Source: Acanthamoeba lenticulata
Lineage: Eukaryota; Discosea; Longamoebia; Acanthamoebidae
Assembly (NCBI GenBank): GCA_002179805.1
Contig: NAVB01000233.1
Span: 1-64,000, forward strand
Direction of reading: 5' to 3'
DNA length: 64,000 nt
Each line of letters opens with the position of its first letter. Within the stretch, counting starts at the first letter, position 1. Positions 10,059 through 20,797 of the stretch are shown piece after piece. Both the position numbers and the translations under genes were made by a program. Under the pieces are notes generated by a model. That model was not told where the DNA came from. It did no database searches and saw only the letters and a program-made list of their open reading frames with translations.

Positions 10059-13000
10059 ATGGAGAAGAAACCAACAACTCCCGGTTCAGTTCGCGAGCCT
10101 TCTTTGGCAAACAGAGAAGAAGAAGAAGCGTTGGCCCCGCTGCTGGCCTCGATGGCACGCCCGTCCTACGCGTACCTGTGGGGCCTCGGCAGCTCCGGTG
10201 CGCTGGGCCTCGGGCGCGGCAACGGACCCAACGAGGACCCGGACGAAGACGATGACGACGACTCCTACTTTAACAGCCCTTTCGAGTCGGAACGCCCGGT
10301 CCTCCTCCGTAGCCCGCTGCTCGACGGCCTCCAGCTTCAGGAGGTGGTCTGCTCCAAGGAGCACACCCTCTTCCTCACCGGTTCGCATCTTACTACTACT
10401 TCTACTCGACTTCTTCCTCATCTTCAAGATGTTGTTGTTGGCAGAGTGCGGCCACGTATTGGGCACGGGGTCGGGCCTGGGCGCGTTGCTCGAGGACGCG
10501 GGCCAAAGCGAGGTGCTGCTGCGCCCGCGCCAGGTCGTCCGCCCACTTCAGCCCTTGGCCCCGTTTGGGCTCCACCAGGGCCTCTCCTCGACGCACCACT
10601 TGATGTTGTGCCGCCACCGCCAAGAAGGCCACGTCGACGACACAACGACGCACGTCTACGGCTGGGGCCACAGTACGTCGTCTTCCAAACATGAAAGAAA
10701 AGGGGAAAAAAACCAACAAAAAACACAAAAAAAACAAAACACAAAAAAATGAAAATAAAAGACAACCAGGGCCAGTTGTTCATGTCTGGCCGAAGCCACG
10801 TGAGCAAGCCGACGCTGGTCGAGTCGCTCGAGGGGCTGGACGTGGTGCAGCTGGCCCTCGGGGACCACCACAGCCTCACCCTCACAGGTCCGTATCGTGC
10901 AACTACATGCATTCTTGGCATTGCTTCGCTCTACGCAGGACGATGATGTTGAGGATAAGAACGACTATGTGCAGGGATCGGGCAGGTGTGGGGCAGCGGC
11001 AAGAATGGTGACGGCCAGCTGGGCCTAGGTGGCGAAGTTGGACAGCGTCCGCCCGGGCCGCACCTCGTGGCCGGGCTTGGCGGCGTCCGCGTTGTGCAAG
11101 TCGCCTGTGGCACCGCGCACTCGGTCGCGCTCTCTAACGACGGCCGGGTTTACACCTGGTACTGGGACTGGATATGGGACTGGGACTGGGACTCACCTGG
11201 TGAGCCGCCACAAACAAAACAGGGGCAACGGCTTGTCGGGCCAACTGGGACATGGGGACGACCTGTCGGCAAGCCAGCCATGCCTGGTGCAGGCCCTGCT
11301 CGGCGTGAAGATCAGCTTCATCGCCTGTGGAAGTTACCACACGGCGGCCATCACCGGTGTGATTTCTCCCCCAATGCCATCACCATGATTTCTGGTGTTC
11401 CCAGGGTCTGACATCTAAATCTGCCCAAAGAGGCGGGCGATGTCATGGTCTGGGGCTCCAACCAGGAGTCCCAACTGGGACTGGGCGACGAGGCCGAGTC
11501 CTTTGTCTTGACGCCCACGACCCTGCCGGGCCTGTCCCGCGTCGTCGGGCTGGCCTGCGGGACGGGCCTCACCGCCGCGCTCGGCGCCGACGGGACCGTG
11601 TGGGCCTTTGGCAGGCTCCTGCACGACGTGATTTCTACGCCGCGCGTGATGATTTCTCCGGACTCGCGCGTGAACCAGATCGCCTGCGGCGATTGCTACA
11701 TGGCCGCCTGGCGCGGCCCGCTGTCGGCCTCGCTCGCGACGCTCCGGCAGGCCGCCGACCCGTCGACGTCGCTCGCGCTCCGCGCGCTGCTCGACGGCGA
11801 CGGCGACGACAACAACGACCTGTGCAGCGACCTGGTCCTGCGGCTGGGCGACGGCCGCGGGCTGCGGGCCCACCGGATCGTGCTGGCCATGCGCAGCGAC
11901 AAGCTCAAGGACCTGCTTCTCGCGAGCGACCACGACGACGACGGGCAGCCATTCGAGCTGCATCTGCCGCCGCGCGTCTCTGCCGAGGCCGCCCGCGCGT
12001 GGCTCCGCTACCTCTACTGCGACGAGCTGCCGCCTCTGCCTCCTCGTGAGGACAAGGACGAGGACGAGGGCGATGGTGGTCTTGTGGGCCAGTTGCTCGA
12101 GCTGGCCCGGCTCTACGGCACGCGGCCGCTCGAGGAGCGGCTCCGCGGACCGGGACGCGCGCGCGGGGCGCAGGAGCACGTGAGCCACACACTGGCCGCC
12201 GACCTCGCCCGCGCGTTTGAGCTGCCGCTCTTCTCCGATCTCACCTTTGTGTTGACGTCACTGTCGTCGTCGGTCTCGGGAGACGAAGAAACGACGGCGG
12301 CGATGACGGCGGCGACGACGACAGAGATCGTGGCACACAAGTGCCTGCTGGCCGCGCGCAGCGAGTACTTCCGGGCCATGTTCCTCACGGGCCTCAAGGA
12401 GAGCGCGTCGCGCCGCGTGCCCATCGCGCTCGCCGACGGCGTCCGGCCCGAGGCCTTCCGCCAGCTCGTCCGCTACCTCTACACTGGCCACGTCCTGGAC
12501 GACGACGACGAGGACGGTGACGACGACGAACTCGCGGTCGAGCTGTTCGTGGTCGGGAACGCGTTTGGCGTCGAGGCGCTCGTGCGGCCGTGCGCGCGGC
12601 GGATCGAGCGCGGGCTCGACATGAAGGCCAACCTGCGCGAGCTGTGGGAGATGGCCAAGAGCTTCGGGAGCGAGCAGCTCCAGCAGCTGTGCATCAGCTT
12701 CGTGCTCGCGGCGCTCCGACAGGTCCACCCGCAGGTGCCACGCGAGGTCAAGCGGCTCCCGCGCGACCTCTTCGTGGCCGTCGTCGCGCGCCTCATCGCC
12801 TCGTCCTCCGACGCCAGCCGTACGCTCATTTTTTTTCTTCAATTGATTCATTATTTTTTGGAACATAATTTTCAAAAATTTCGATGTTTATTTATTAATT
12901 TTTATTTACAGATGGAATCAAGTGCGGCTCGTGCCAAGTGGTGGTGGTGCACCCGAGCGAGAGGGCCAAGTGCACCAAGTGCGTCGTATGCGGTTGGCTG

Positions 13001-13213
13001 CTATGCCGGCGGGGCGGCCAGGCCTGCTTTGGCCGCGGCGCATCGGTCCCGTTGTCCCGCGCCGTGCCGGAGCTGCTCGAGCTGCTGCAGGGCAAGGGCC
13101 ACCGGAGCAGGAAGCACCAGTACGACGTGTGCTTGCGGTGTCAACAACTCCTCGTCCTGGAGCAACAGCACCAAGAAGAAGAAGGAGAAGAAGGAGAAGA
13201 AGAAGATGATTGA
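10059..13213 (+). CDS. RCC1-repeat, double BTB protein with Cys-rich C-terminus
   Basis: The N-terminal half is an RCC1 propeller built from short exons: YLWGLGSSGALGLGRGNG, HVYGWGH, QVWGSGKNGDGQLGLGGEVG, VRVVQVACGTAHSVALSNDG, GQLGHGDDLSASQP, MVWGSNQESQLGLGDEAES and VVGLACGTGLTAALGADGTV. Two BTB/POZ domains follow: one at DLVLRLGDGRGLRAHRIVLA to LRYLYCDELPP, and a second at DLTFVLTSL, IVAHKCLLAARSEYFRAMFL and FRQLVRYLYTGHVLDDDDED, with a BACK-like helical region after it. The final exon has CGSCQVVVVHPSERAKCTKC and paired CxxC motifs up to CLRCQQLL, a probable zinc-binding module. RCC1-BTB proteins often act as Cullin-3 adaptors, which is only an inference here. The gene has at least eight introns. 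Confidence 0.85.
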
Positions 13214-13313
13214 AGTTGTGAAAGACACCAAACGAATGCCATCCCGGGCTTTGCCAATAGCAAATGGTCGCTTTTATGTGGAAAGGGAAGAAGGACATCC
13301 CAACGCAACCGAC

Positions 13314-15017
13314 TTAGCCAAAGATGGAGAGGTCGGGGATGCCGGCCGGGTAGTCGGCCACGAAGCGGACCTCGTCGACAGTGACGGCCAGCTGAGGCGC
13401 AGTCGCGCTGCTGATCGCGCCGCCCGAGGCAGCGTAGCTGAATGAACAAGAAGGATAGGGACCAAGAGTCAGTCAAGTGAGCAATCACAGAGAAGCGCCA
13501 GGAGGAGGAGGAGGAGGAGGACGAGGACGCACTCGACGACAAAGCTCCTGGTGTGCGGCACAGCGAAGGGGATCGGGTGGCCGGTGGCGCCGCAGTCCAG
13601 GTTGGGCCAGTCGTAGCGCTTGGTCACGTCCTGGCCACGAAAGAGAGAGAGAGATCCGATAAGCCTCGAGCAGTCAGTGGGGTGGCTGAGGACAACGCGT
13701 ACCCTCTTCTTGTTGGACTGGGGAATGCGGAAGTTGCCCTCAACGTCAAAGATCTCCTGTTCCTCGTCGTCCTTGGACGTGCCGACGAGGGCGCCATCCT
13801 CCTGGGTGGCCATCACGCTGAGGAAGCGCTGGGTGGTGGGCGAGACGAAGAGCTCGAGCGACACATCACCCTGGGCAGGGACGACTGGAGGCGTACGCAC
13901 TGTCGTCAGCTCAACGCCAAAGAGGACCGCTACATGAAGCCCACCCTTTACTTACCCTGAGCCACAAAGGCAGACTCGCCCTGAGGGAAGTTGGCGGCGA
14001 AGTAGTTGTCCAGGTCCGAGACCGAGTCCTGCGTTGGTGTTGTAGACGAGCGTCAACGTTATAACTAGTCGAGTTGCACAACAGGGCAAAGTGTACCTCG
14101 AGGCGCTCGGCGGGCAAGTTCTCGAGCGTCATGTGCGAGTCGGCCATGCCAACCCAGACGCCAGTCAGGTCGGCCTCGCCGCTGTTGCGGACAGTGAAGC
14201 GCATGCGGCGGAGGCCCGACTCGCACTCGCCCAGAGTCTTGAGGGCCGACTTGCGCAGGTCGTCGTACTGCCACGAGTAGCGGAAGAAGGAGTTGATGCC
14301 GCCCTTCAGCTGGGCGGCGTGGAGCGCGGCCTGCGTGAGGGAGGTCTGGAGGTCGGACTGGTAGAACGAGCTCGAGCGGCGGATATCGACGCACTCCTCC
14401 AGCGTACACTGGATGGTCTCGCGGCTGTGGTGGTGGAACTTGCTGCCGTGGGCCTCGGCCGTCTTGGCGGTGGCTGGCGCGACCTTGGTGTGCGTCGTAG
14501 AAACGGAGGGGAAGGAGGCCTTTGTGTTTTGCGCCGCCTTTGTCATCGCCTCGATCGCCTTGTCCTGCTCGTTGAACGAGGGGTGGTCCAGGCGAAGGTG
14601 GTCCACATCTGATCGGCCATTAATGAATCAGCAAATCAATCAGCAAATCAATTCTACCCAGAATGACGCGATTCTGGAGAAGTTGAACGTACTGCGGAAG
14701 ATGGGTTCCCTCTTCTCGCCGTTGGCGTCGACCTCGAGCCACTCGTTCTTGTCGTTGCACTTGGTGATCTCCTTGATGGCCTTGAGAGCCTTGGTGCGGT
14801 TGTCATCCCTGAACCACTGGTAGAGGTCGTATTGGACGGCCAAGACCTTCAGCTCGGCGTAGAGCGAGTCCCTCTGGAGTTCAAGCTCGAGCTCGTTCTG
14901 GCTGTCCTCCACCAGAGCTTGTACGCAGTCGTCCGCTTCATCAGCCTTAACCACCAAGGAAGTGCCCAACAGCACAACAAAGGCCAGCAGGAAGAAGAAG
15001 GCTGACTTCATCATCAT
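13314..15017 (-). CDS. Secreted protein with CGATGHPIP motif (copy B)
   Basis: Inverted paralogue of the gene at 5311-7050. It starts with MMMKSAFFFLLAFVVLLGTS, a signal peptide; any of three consecutive ATGs (15017, 15014, 15011) could be used. Shared blocks with copy A are DLYQWFRDDNRTKAL (DLYQWYRDDNRTQAM), EKREPIF (EKREPIA), ETIQCTLEECVDIRRSSSFY (VVQCTLEQCYELRNQSAFY), RRMRFTVRNSGEADLTGVWV (RRLRFTITDG...TRVWF), YDWPNLDCGATGHPIPFAVP and VTVDEVRFVADYPAGIPDLS (IKVEEVRFVVPYPSSILP). A linker rich in Ala and Thr (TKAAQNTKASFPSVSTTHTK) replaces the basic one of copy A. About six introns. Function unknown; secretion inferred. Confidence 0.75.
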
Positions 15018-15159
15018 CTCTATCCAACTTTTAGATGAACTTACTTTCTTCTCCAAACCTGAAACCCACCGGACTGATACCAAAAAACGCAAATCTGCCC
15101 AATAAAAGTTGTTCTTTTGGAATTCCATTGCAACCTCTGAAAAGCGAAAGCGACATTCT

Positions 15160-16957
15160 TCAAATAACAAAAGCGAGATTGAGGCCAGCGCGTGCGTTGG
15201 AGGCGGCGAGCGGCAGCGCGGCGTCGGCCTGCACCGAGGCGCTCAGCCGGACGCGCAAATCGCGATGGACTCGCACTAGGGCGCTCACGTGTGCCGACAC
15301 GCGGTAGACGTGGGCGCCCAGGCCCTGGTCGAGCACGTCCAGCCGCAGCTTGGTCTCGCCTCCCGACAGCAGCTCGTCGTAGGCCTTGTACACTTCCTCC
15401 TCTTCTTCCTCTTCCTCTTCGAGCGTCGTCGTCGCCCTCACGGCGGGGAACGGCGCGTTGCGCCGGGCGAGGGCAAACGACATGCGCCGGAGCTGGAAGG
15501 CGCCCGGGAGGAGCCGGTCCTGGAAGACGTCGGCCTCGGCGCCCACGAGCCACCGGCAGGCGTAGAGATCGGCCGCGGCCGTCGCGCCGCTGCGCGGCCG
15601 CAGCGCCCACTGGGCCAGTCGGCACGGGTTGGCAACAGCGCTGGCGATGAAGCGCTCGCCAAAGCCGTGTCTGTCGTGTGTTGTGTGCAACGAGGTCAGT
15701 GCTCTCGTGTGTGTGTGTGTGTGGCTCCAGACGAAGAGGCCGAGCAGCCGTCGTACATGTTGATGGTGAGCGAGACGGCCGGCTTCTGGTAGGCCAGCAC
15801 GGTGTTGAGGAGCAGCTTCCCGCCGGTGAGGTCTAGCCACATGCTCCGCGCCTGGCAGTCGACTCCGACCTGTGCAGTAATATGCCGAATGATTAACAAA
15901 ATAAAAGTGTAAATATAAATATTAATAAAAAGAAATTAATAAATACATGGATGGCTGTACCGCCCAGGGGCCTTTGACGATCTGCACAGTGGCGCCGGCG
16001 CTGATGCCGCCGCCTTCGACGCGAAAGGGCACGAAGGAGGCGGGGAGCATGCCGCCCACCACGAACCCGCCCCGCAGGTAGTTGTTCTTTCTGTACCACA
16101 GCAACAACACCAAAACCAGTGTTAGGGCCTGACCAAGAAAGCGAAAGCGAAGAAAAGAACGAAAGCGAAGAGAGGGAGGGGGCGCGTGCCCAATGTGGTG
16201 CGATCCCCGCCAGAAGTAGTCCACGAAGCTCTCCGAAGCAAACATGTTCACGAGGCCATACGAGGGCTCCATGCTCCACCGCATGCCGTGGCCATCAGCG
16301 TCCTCCTGCAGTAGTGTAGAAAGCTCAGCGGACTCGGCCGACAGCTCGAGGATGAGGACGAGGATGAGGACAACAAAGACAAAGACGAAGATGAAGACCA
16401 GGACGAGCACGAAGAAGAAGCCGAGGTTGCACGGTGGGGGAGGGGCACGTACGACCGCGGCCAAGGGCGCCTCTGTGTCGGGTGCCGCGTTGGAGTCGGG
16501 CAACGACGGCCAAAAGAGCTCGCCGTTCATCCTGCTCAGCCCGCTCAACCCAAACGAGAACGCGCTGCCACCCCCCAAGGATTTGGATGCGATCATGAAC
16601 AAATACATCAATAAATCGCACACAAACGCAAGCGCTTACCTCCTCGTGGGCGTCACGACAGAGAACTCGAGCCTCCCACTGTCCTTGCCTCGTCGACGCA
16701 GCAACAAATCCTACGTAGCAACATGAAGAACAATCGATTCAGAATCAAAACAAAGATGGTGTAGCGGGAAGTGCCAACGCACGTACAGCCTTGTGCAGAG
16801 GCGAGGTGCCGACGTGGGCCACGCGCAGGTGGAAGGGCAGGTCCCAGCCCTCATCGCTCAGCAGCTGGCGCGCGAGGCTCGTGAAGCGCGGGAACCTCGT
16901 CGTGGCCGTGGGTGTGCGCAGCGGGCTCGGCGGGATGTTGTCATCGGTGTTGAACAT
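15160..16957 (-). CDS. Unassigned beta-rich protein, possibly an outer-membrane barrel
   Basis: Multi-exon gene starting MFNTDDNIPPSPLRTPTATT; an ATG nine codons upstream, at 16984, is also possible. Later exons read RFTSLARQLLSDEGWDLPFH, LRVAHVGTSPLHKA, GRLEFSVVTPTRR, GHGMRWSMEPSYGLVNMFAS, LRGGFVVGGMLPASFVPFRV, LLLNTVLAYQKPAVSLTINM, ADLYACRWLVGAEADVFQDR, ETKLRLDVLDQGLGAHVYRV and RDLRVRLSASVQADAALPLA, ending RAGLNLAFVI. Alternating polar/hydrophobic strands, glycines and an aromatic-hydrophobic end resemble mitochondrial or plastid-type beta-barrel proteins (porin or TGD4-like), but I cannot assign a family. A Glu run sits between two strands. Introns at about 15670-15752 and 15871-15958 are TG- or AT-rich. 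Confidence 0.5.
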
Positions 16958-17098
16958 CTCTTGATGAGCGACCAATCGACACACAACACTTGAAGCGCGC
17001 TTGAATCGCGGACCGAAACTGTGGGCTGCTGCCTCAGCGCTTGAAAATGTTTATTGATTCTTGTTCTTCGAATTTACGAGATCCCGCTTGGGCCTTCT

Positions 17099-20000
17099 TC
17101 AATCAAAAGAAGGCGGAGATGGAGAGAGCAGAGGTGACGAAGTCGGGGAAGACGACGGGGAGGAGGACGAGGGTGATGAAGAGGACGATGAACAAGGCGA
17201 GGTTGATGAAGAGGAAGAGCATGATGAACAGGAGGATGAAGAAGAAGAAGGCAAGAGGGCGCCGACAGCGTGTCGCGGCCACGGCTCCAGGCGGGCGAGG
17301 AAGAGGCTGGCGAGGGTGGTCAGGAGGGCCTCCTTCTTGAAAGGCTTGGTGAGGAAGCGGTCCATGCCCTTGGCCAGGCACTCGGCCTCGTAGTCGCGCG
17401 TGGCCGACGCCGTCAGCGCCACGATCGGCACTCGCCATCTTCTTGTTGTTGATCTCCTCTCTTCTCCTTGTTGTTGTTCTTCTTCTTCTTTTTCTTGTTG
17501 TTCATCTTCGTCACGATGTGAAGTGCCGGAGAGGAGAAGCCGCTTGCGCTCGATGTCGCGGATGCGTGCGGTGGCCTGGAAGCCATCCATGATGGGCATC
17601 TGCACGTCCATCAGGATCACATCAAACCCGCCGCCGATGCCGCCCGCGGCCGACGTCATTGTCGTCGTTGCATCCGTCGCCATCTCGTCGCCTTCGGCTG
17701 TCTGGCCGTCGGCCTCGAACAGCGCCACCGCCGCCTCTCCGTTGCCCGCAATCTGGACCGATCGTGCGTCAGGCCAAGTGGCAGAGATCGAAAGAAAGAA
17801 AGAAAGGACAAGAAGGCGTACGGTGACGACGCAGCCGAGCGAGGAGAGCATCTTGGTGGCCACCTTCTGGTTGATCACGTTGTCTTCCACCACCAGCACC
17901 CGCTTGCCGCGCAGCGCGTCCACTGCCCTGGGGTCAAGCGCCTGGACGGCGGTGGCGACCGGCGGCGACAGAGGCAATGGCAATGGCGATGATGGCGCCT
18001 GCTCGGGCGAGAGGGGGGCGATGGGCAAGCGGACGGTGAAGGTGAATACCGAGCCGCGTCCCACCTCGCTCGTCACCACAATGTCGCCGCCCATGGCCTG
18101 GCACAGCTTCTTGCTGATGGCCAGCCCGAGGCCGGACCCACCGTACTTGCGCCCGACGCTCGCATCCAGCTGCGAGAAGCTCTGCTCGTGTGCGCATGTG
18201 GCGATGAGCGCCTGGGCTTCATGTGGGCTGAACAGGCGAGTATGTGGGTACCTTGAAGATATTTTCGAGGCCCTGCGGCGAGATGCCGATGCCGGTGTCC
18301 TCAACCGCCACCGAGACGACCTCGGGGTCGGCCGCGCTCGTGGTCGCCGACACAGTGACACGGCCGCCCTCGGGCGTGAACTTGCAGGCGTTGCTCAGCA
18401 GGTTGATCAGGATCTGCCGAAACCGCAGCGGATCGCCTGTGATGGGTCAACGTTAGGCCGCTGCCTTGGGCCTGGACCGGGCGAGGGACGTCTACGTACC
18501 GAGCCGCAGCGGCTGCGTGACGTCAAGATTGGCGGTGAGGGCGACACGCTTCTGCTTGGCTATTATGATGTGGAGGTTCACCGCTCTCTGCATCTCGTCG
18601 GGCACGGATAGCGCGATCGTCTCGAGCTCAAGCTGGCTGTCGTCCTTGCGCATAAGCCACGCTCGCCCAGAGCAGAAGCGCGGGAAGAGGGTGAGAGCAT
18701 GCGTACTTGGTCTCGATGCGAGCAAAGTCGAGGATGTCGTTGACGAGGCTCAGCAGGTGGTCCGCGCAGTCATTGATGATGCGCGCCGACTCGCTGGCGG
18801 CGTCGCTGAGTGGCATCTCCAGCAGGTCCTTGGCCATCGCTACTCGGCGCACGCGGACGCTAAAGTGAGACGACGAAGCCAGCAGCAACATCAGCAAGGA
18901 GCTGGGTCGTACCGATGATGCCATGCATGGGCGTGCGCAGCTCTGAACGTCCGTCGAAACACGAGCAGCGACGCAGGAGGTGAGAAGACGACAATTAGAA
19001 GAGCAAAGACTGCGTGCATACAGTAAAGAGACGTACCGTGACTCATGTTGGACAAGAAGGCCGTCTTGGCTTTGGTGGCCTGTTGGAGCGACACGTTGGC
19101 CCTCTCCTTCTGCTGGAGGGCGACCTTGAGCCGCCGCAGGGCGCTGCGCCGGTTGGACTCGTAGACGTAGGCAAAGGCGCCCACAAAGGCCACGAGCAGG
19201 ACGCGACTGGTGAGCAACTCTGCAAGCGCGTGTCAAGAAGAGAGCCTGCTGTCAGGTCATGCGGGGTTCATGTAGCAGACTTCCTCTGAAAGGCGTACCC
19301 TGGGTGCTGGAAGCGAAGCGGCCTAGGTAGGTGCCCTGGTAGTCCAGCGGGTCGCACTCAAAGGGCACAAAGACGAGGCCTCGGTCTTGGTTCACCTGCA
19401 CGCAGGCCAGGTCGAATGCTTGGCCCGCTTGCGCATCTATAGATTTGTACCAGGTCAGAAGATGCAGCGGCAACACGAAAAGGGGTTGAATCAAGAACGT
19501 ACCGTCAGGGGCAAGGAAGAAAAAGGGGAGGGTCTGAAGGATGAGGCCGAGGGTGAAGGCCAGGCCTACTCGCAGGCCCAGCAAGCAGCTCGCCACGAGG
19601 GGCAGCATGGGCACCCACGCGAACGATTCCGTCCTCACTCCGCACGTTGCGGCCTGCTTGGCCACTTCAAAGTGAGTGTATGTGGCGTAGGGTAGCCACG
19701 CGGGAGTACGCACTCGGTAGATGAGGAGGATGTTGAAATAAAGGCAGGCGATGTAGGACGACGTCCGACCATAGTCTTGAAGCCAGCGAGCGAGCCAGAG
19801 GAGAAAGGTGAACCAAGCGATAGAGAGCAGAGGAGTCCAGGAGTGCAAATGTTGCCACCCATCGAAGTAAATGCGAATAGGCGCCATCGCGCAGTTCACA
19901 AGAATGAGAGCCACCAGCAGATTCGCCAGCATCACCGCGCGTTCTCGTTTCACCTCTTTCTCCACTTCGACGCGCAGTTGCTCATCTTCCGCCTCTTCTT

Positions 20001-20421
20001 CTTCATCATCAACCGCTTCTTCGCTACGTTTTTCGTTGCAGGTTTTCCCGCCGACCTTTACGCTTGTGTCTTCTTGCTTCCGAGCACTTCGAAGTGGTAA
20101 GGGCGGCTGGTCGTGCTGCAAGTGGAGGAAGTGCAGTGGCCACCTCGAGAAGGAGAAGCGCCAGCGACGCAAGAAGGGACGTCGTCCTGACTTCTTGTTG
20201 CGCTCTTCCGGCGTGCTTGACGAAGAGGAGGAGGAGAAGTGAAGGGAGGGAAGTGAGGAAATAAGAGAAGAGATCGAGCCGCGAAAGCCCTTTTGCGCTT
20301 GCTCGATGAAGAGACGACGTCTTTCCTCGGGAGGTGGCTTCTTCTTTATCGTGCTGTGCGTCTCGGGCTGGCACACTGCGATGTCATCTAGTGCATGTTG
20401 TTCTTCTTCCTGCGTGGACAT
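17099..20421 (-). CDS. Membrane hybrid sensor histidine kinase HK1
   Basis: Begins MSTQEEEQHALDD, with a long charged cytoplasmic leader, then several membrane segments (LANLLVALILVNCAMAPIRI, LLSIAWFTFLLWLARWL, LPLVASCLLGLRVGLAFTLG) and a sensor stretch CGVRTESFAWVPMLPL. After a last membrane segment (LLVAFVGAFAYVYES) come a coiled linker, the HisKA box SHELRTPMHGIIA, NDCADHLLSLVNDILDFARI, the HATPase blocks INLLSNACKFTPEGGRV, VEDTGIGISP and GGSGLGLAISKKLCQAMGGD, and a C-terminal receiver with VLVVEDNVINQKVATKMLSS, phospho-acceptor DVILMDVQMPIMDGFQ, VALTASATRDYEAECLAKGM and FLTKPFKKEAL. No HPt domain is present, so phosphate should pass to a separate HPt protein. An intron splits the Glu codon of SHE. 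The tail after LASLFLARLE is Ser-rich low complexity and the true end is unsure. Confidence 0.88.
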
Positions 20422-20797
20422 GGACGTGGACGTTCAAGCACAAGCACGAGCAAGCAAGTGCTGATGAGATGGCGCCCTGTCCGTGAAGTGGGACGAGTGG
20501 GCCGGACTCTCGGACTTCTCGTCAGTCGGCATTTCCTCTAAAGCTGGCTGTTCGTTCGCGTTTGAAGAGCCCCGGGTATGAACCGGGAATGGCTGACGGC
20601 CCGTCAGATACGTTCATGGCCCATAAAAAGGTGAGGAAAGCGGACGTGATCCTCGTGTGCACGACGCCACCCCATGTGGTCATCAAGGGACTACGGAATG
20701 AGCGCATGCAAGCGGAGCAGTGTTTTTCCGGCTAAATCGCCGCATTTAAAAAAAGCAAAACAAATAAAAAGAGTAAAAAGAAAAGAAAACGCAACAG
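20422..20797. promoter_or_regulatory. Divergent promoter region, HK1 / NDOR1
   Basis: 376 bases between two divergent start codons. It includes cccataaaaaggtgagg near 20618 and a long A-rich stretch just before the NDOR1 ATG. It probably serves both genes, but this rests on position only. Confidence 0.45.

Noticed and set aside
10424..12875. Long minus-strand open frames opposite the RCC1/BTB gene
   Set aside because: They are GC-rich shadows of the plus-strand gene, which has clear RCC1 and BTB motifs.
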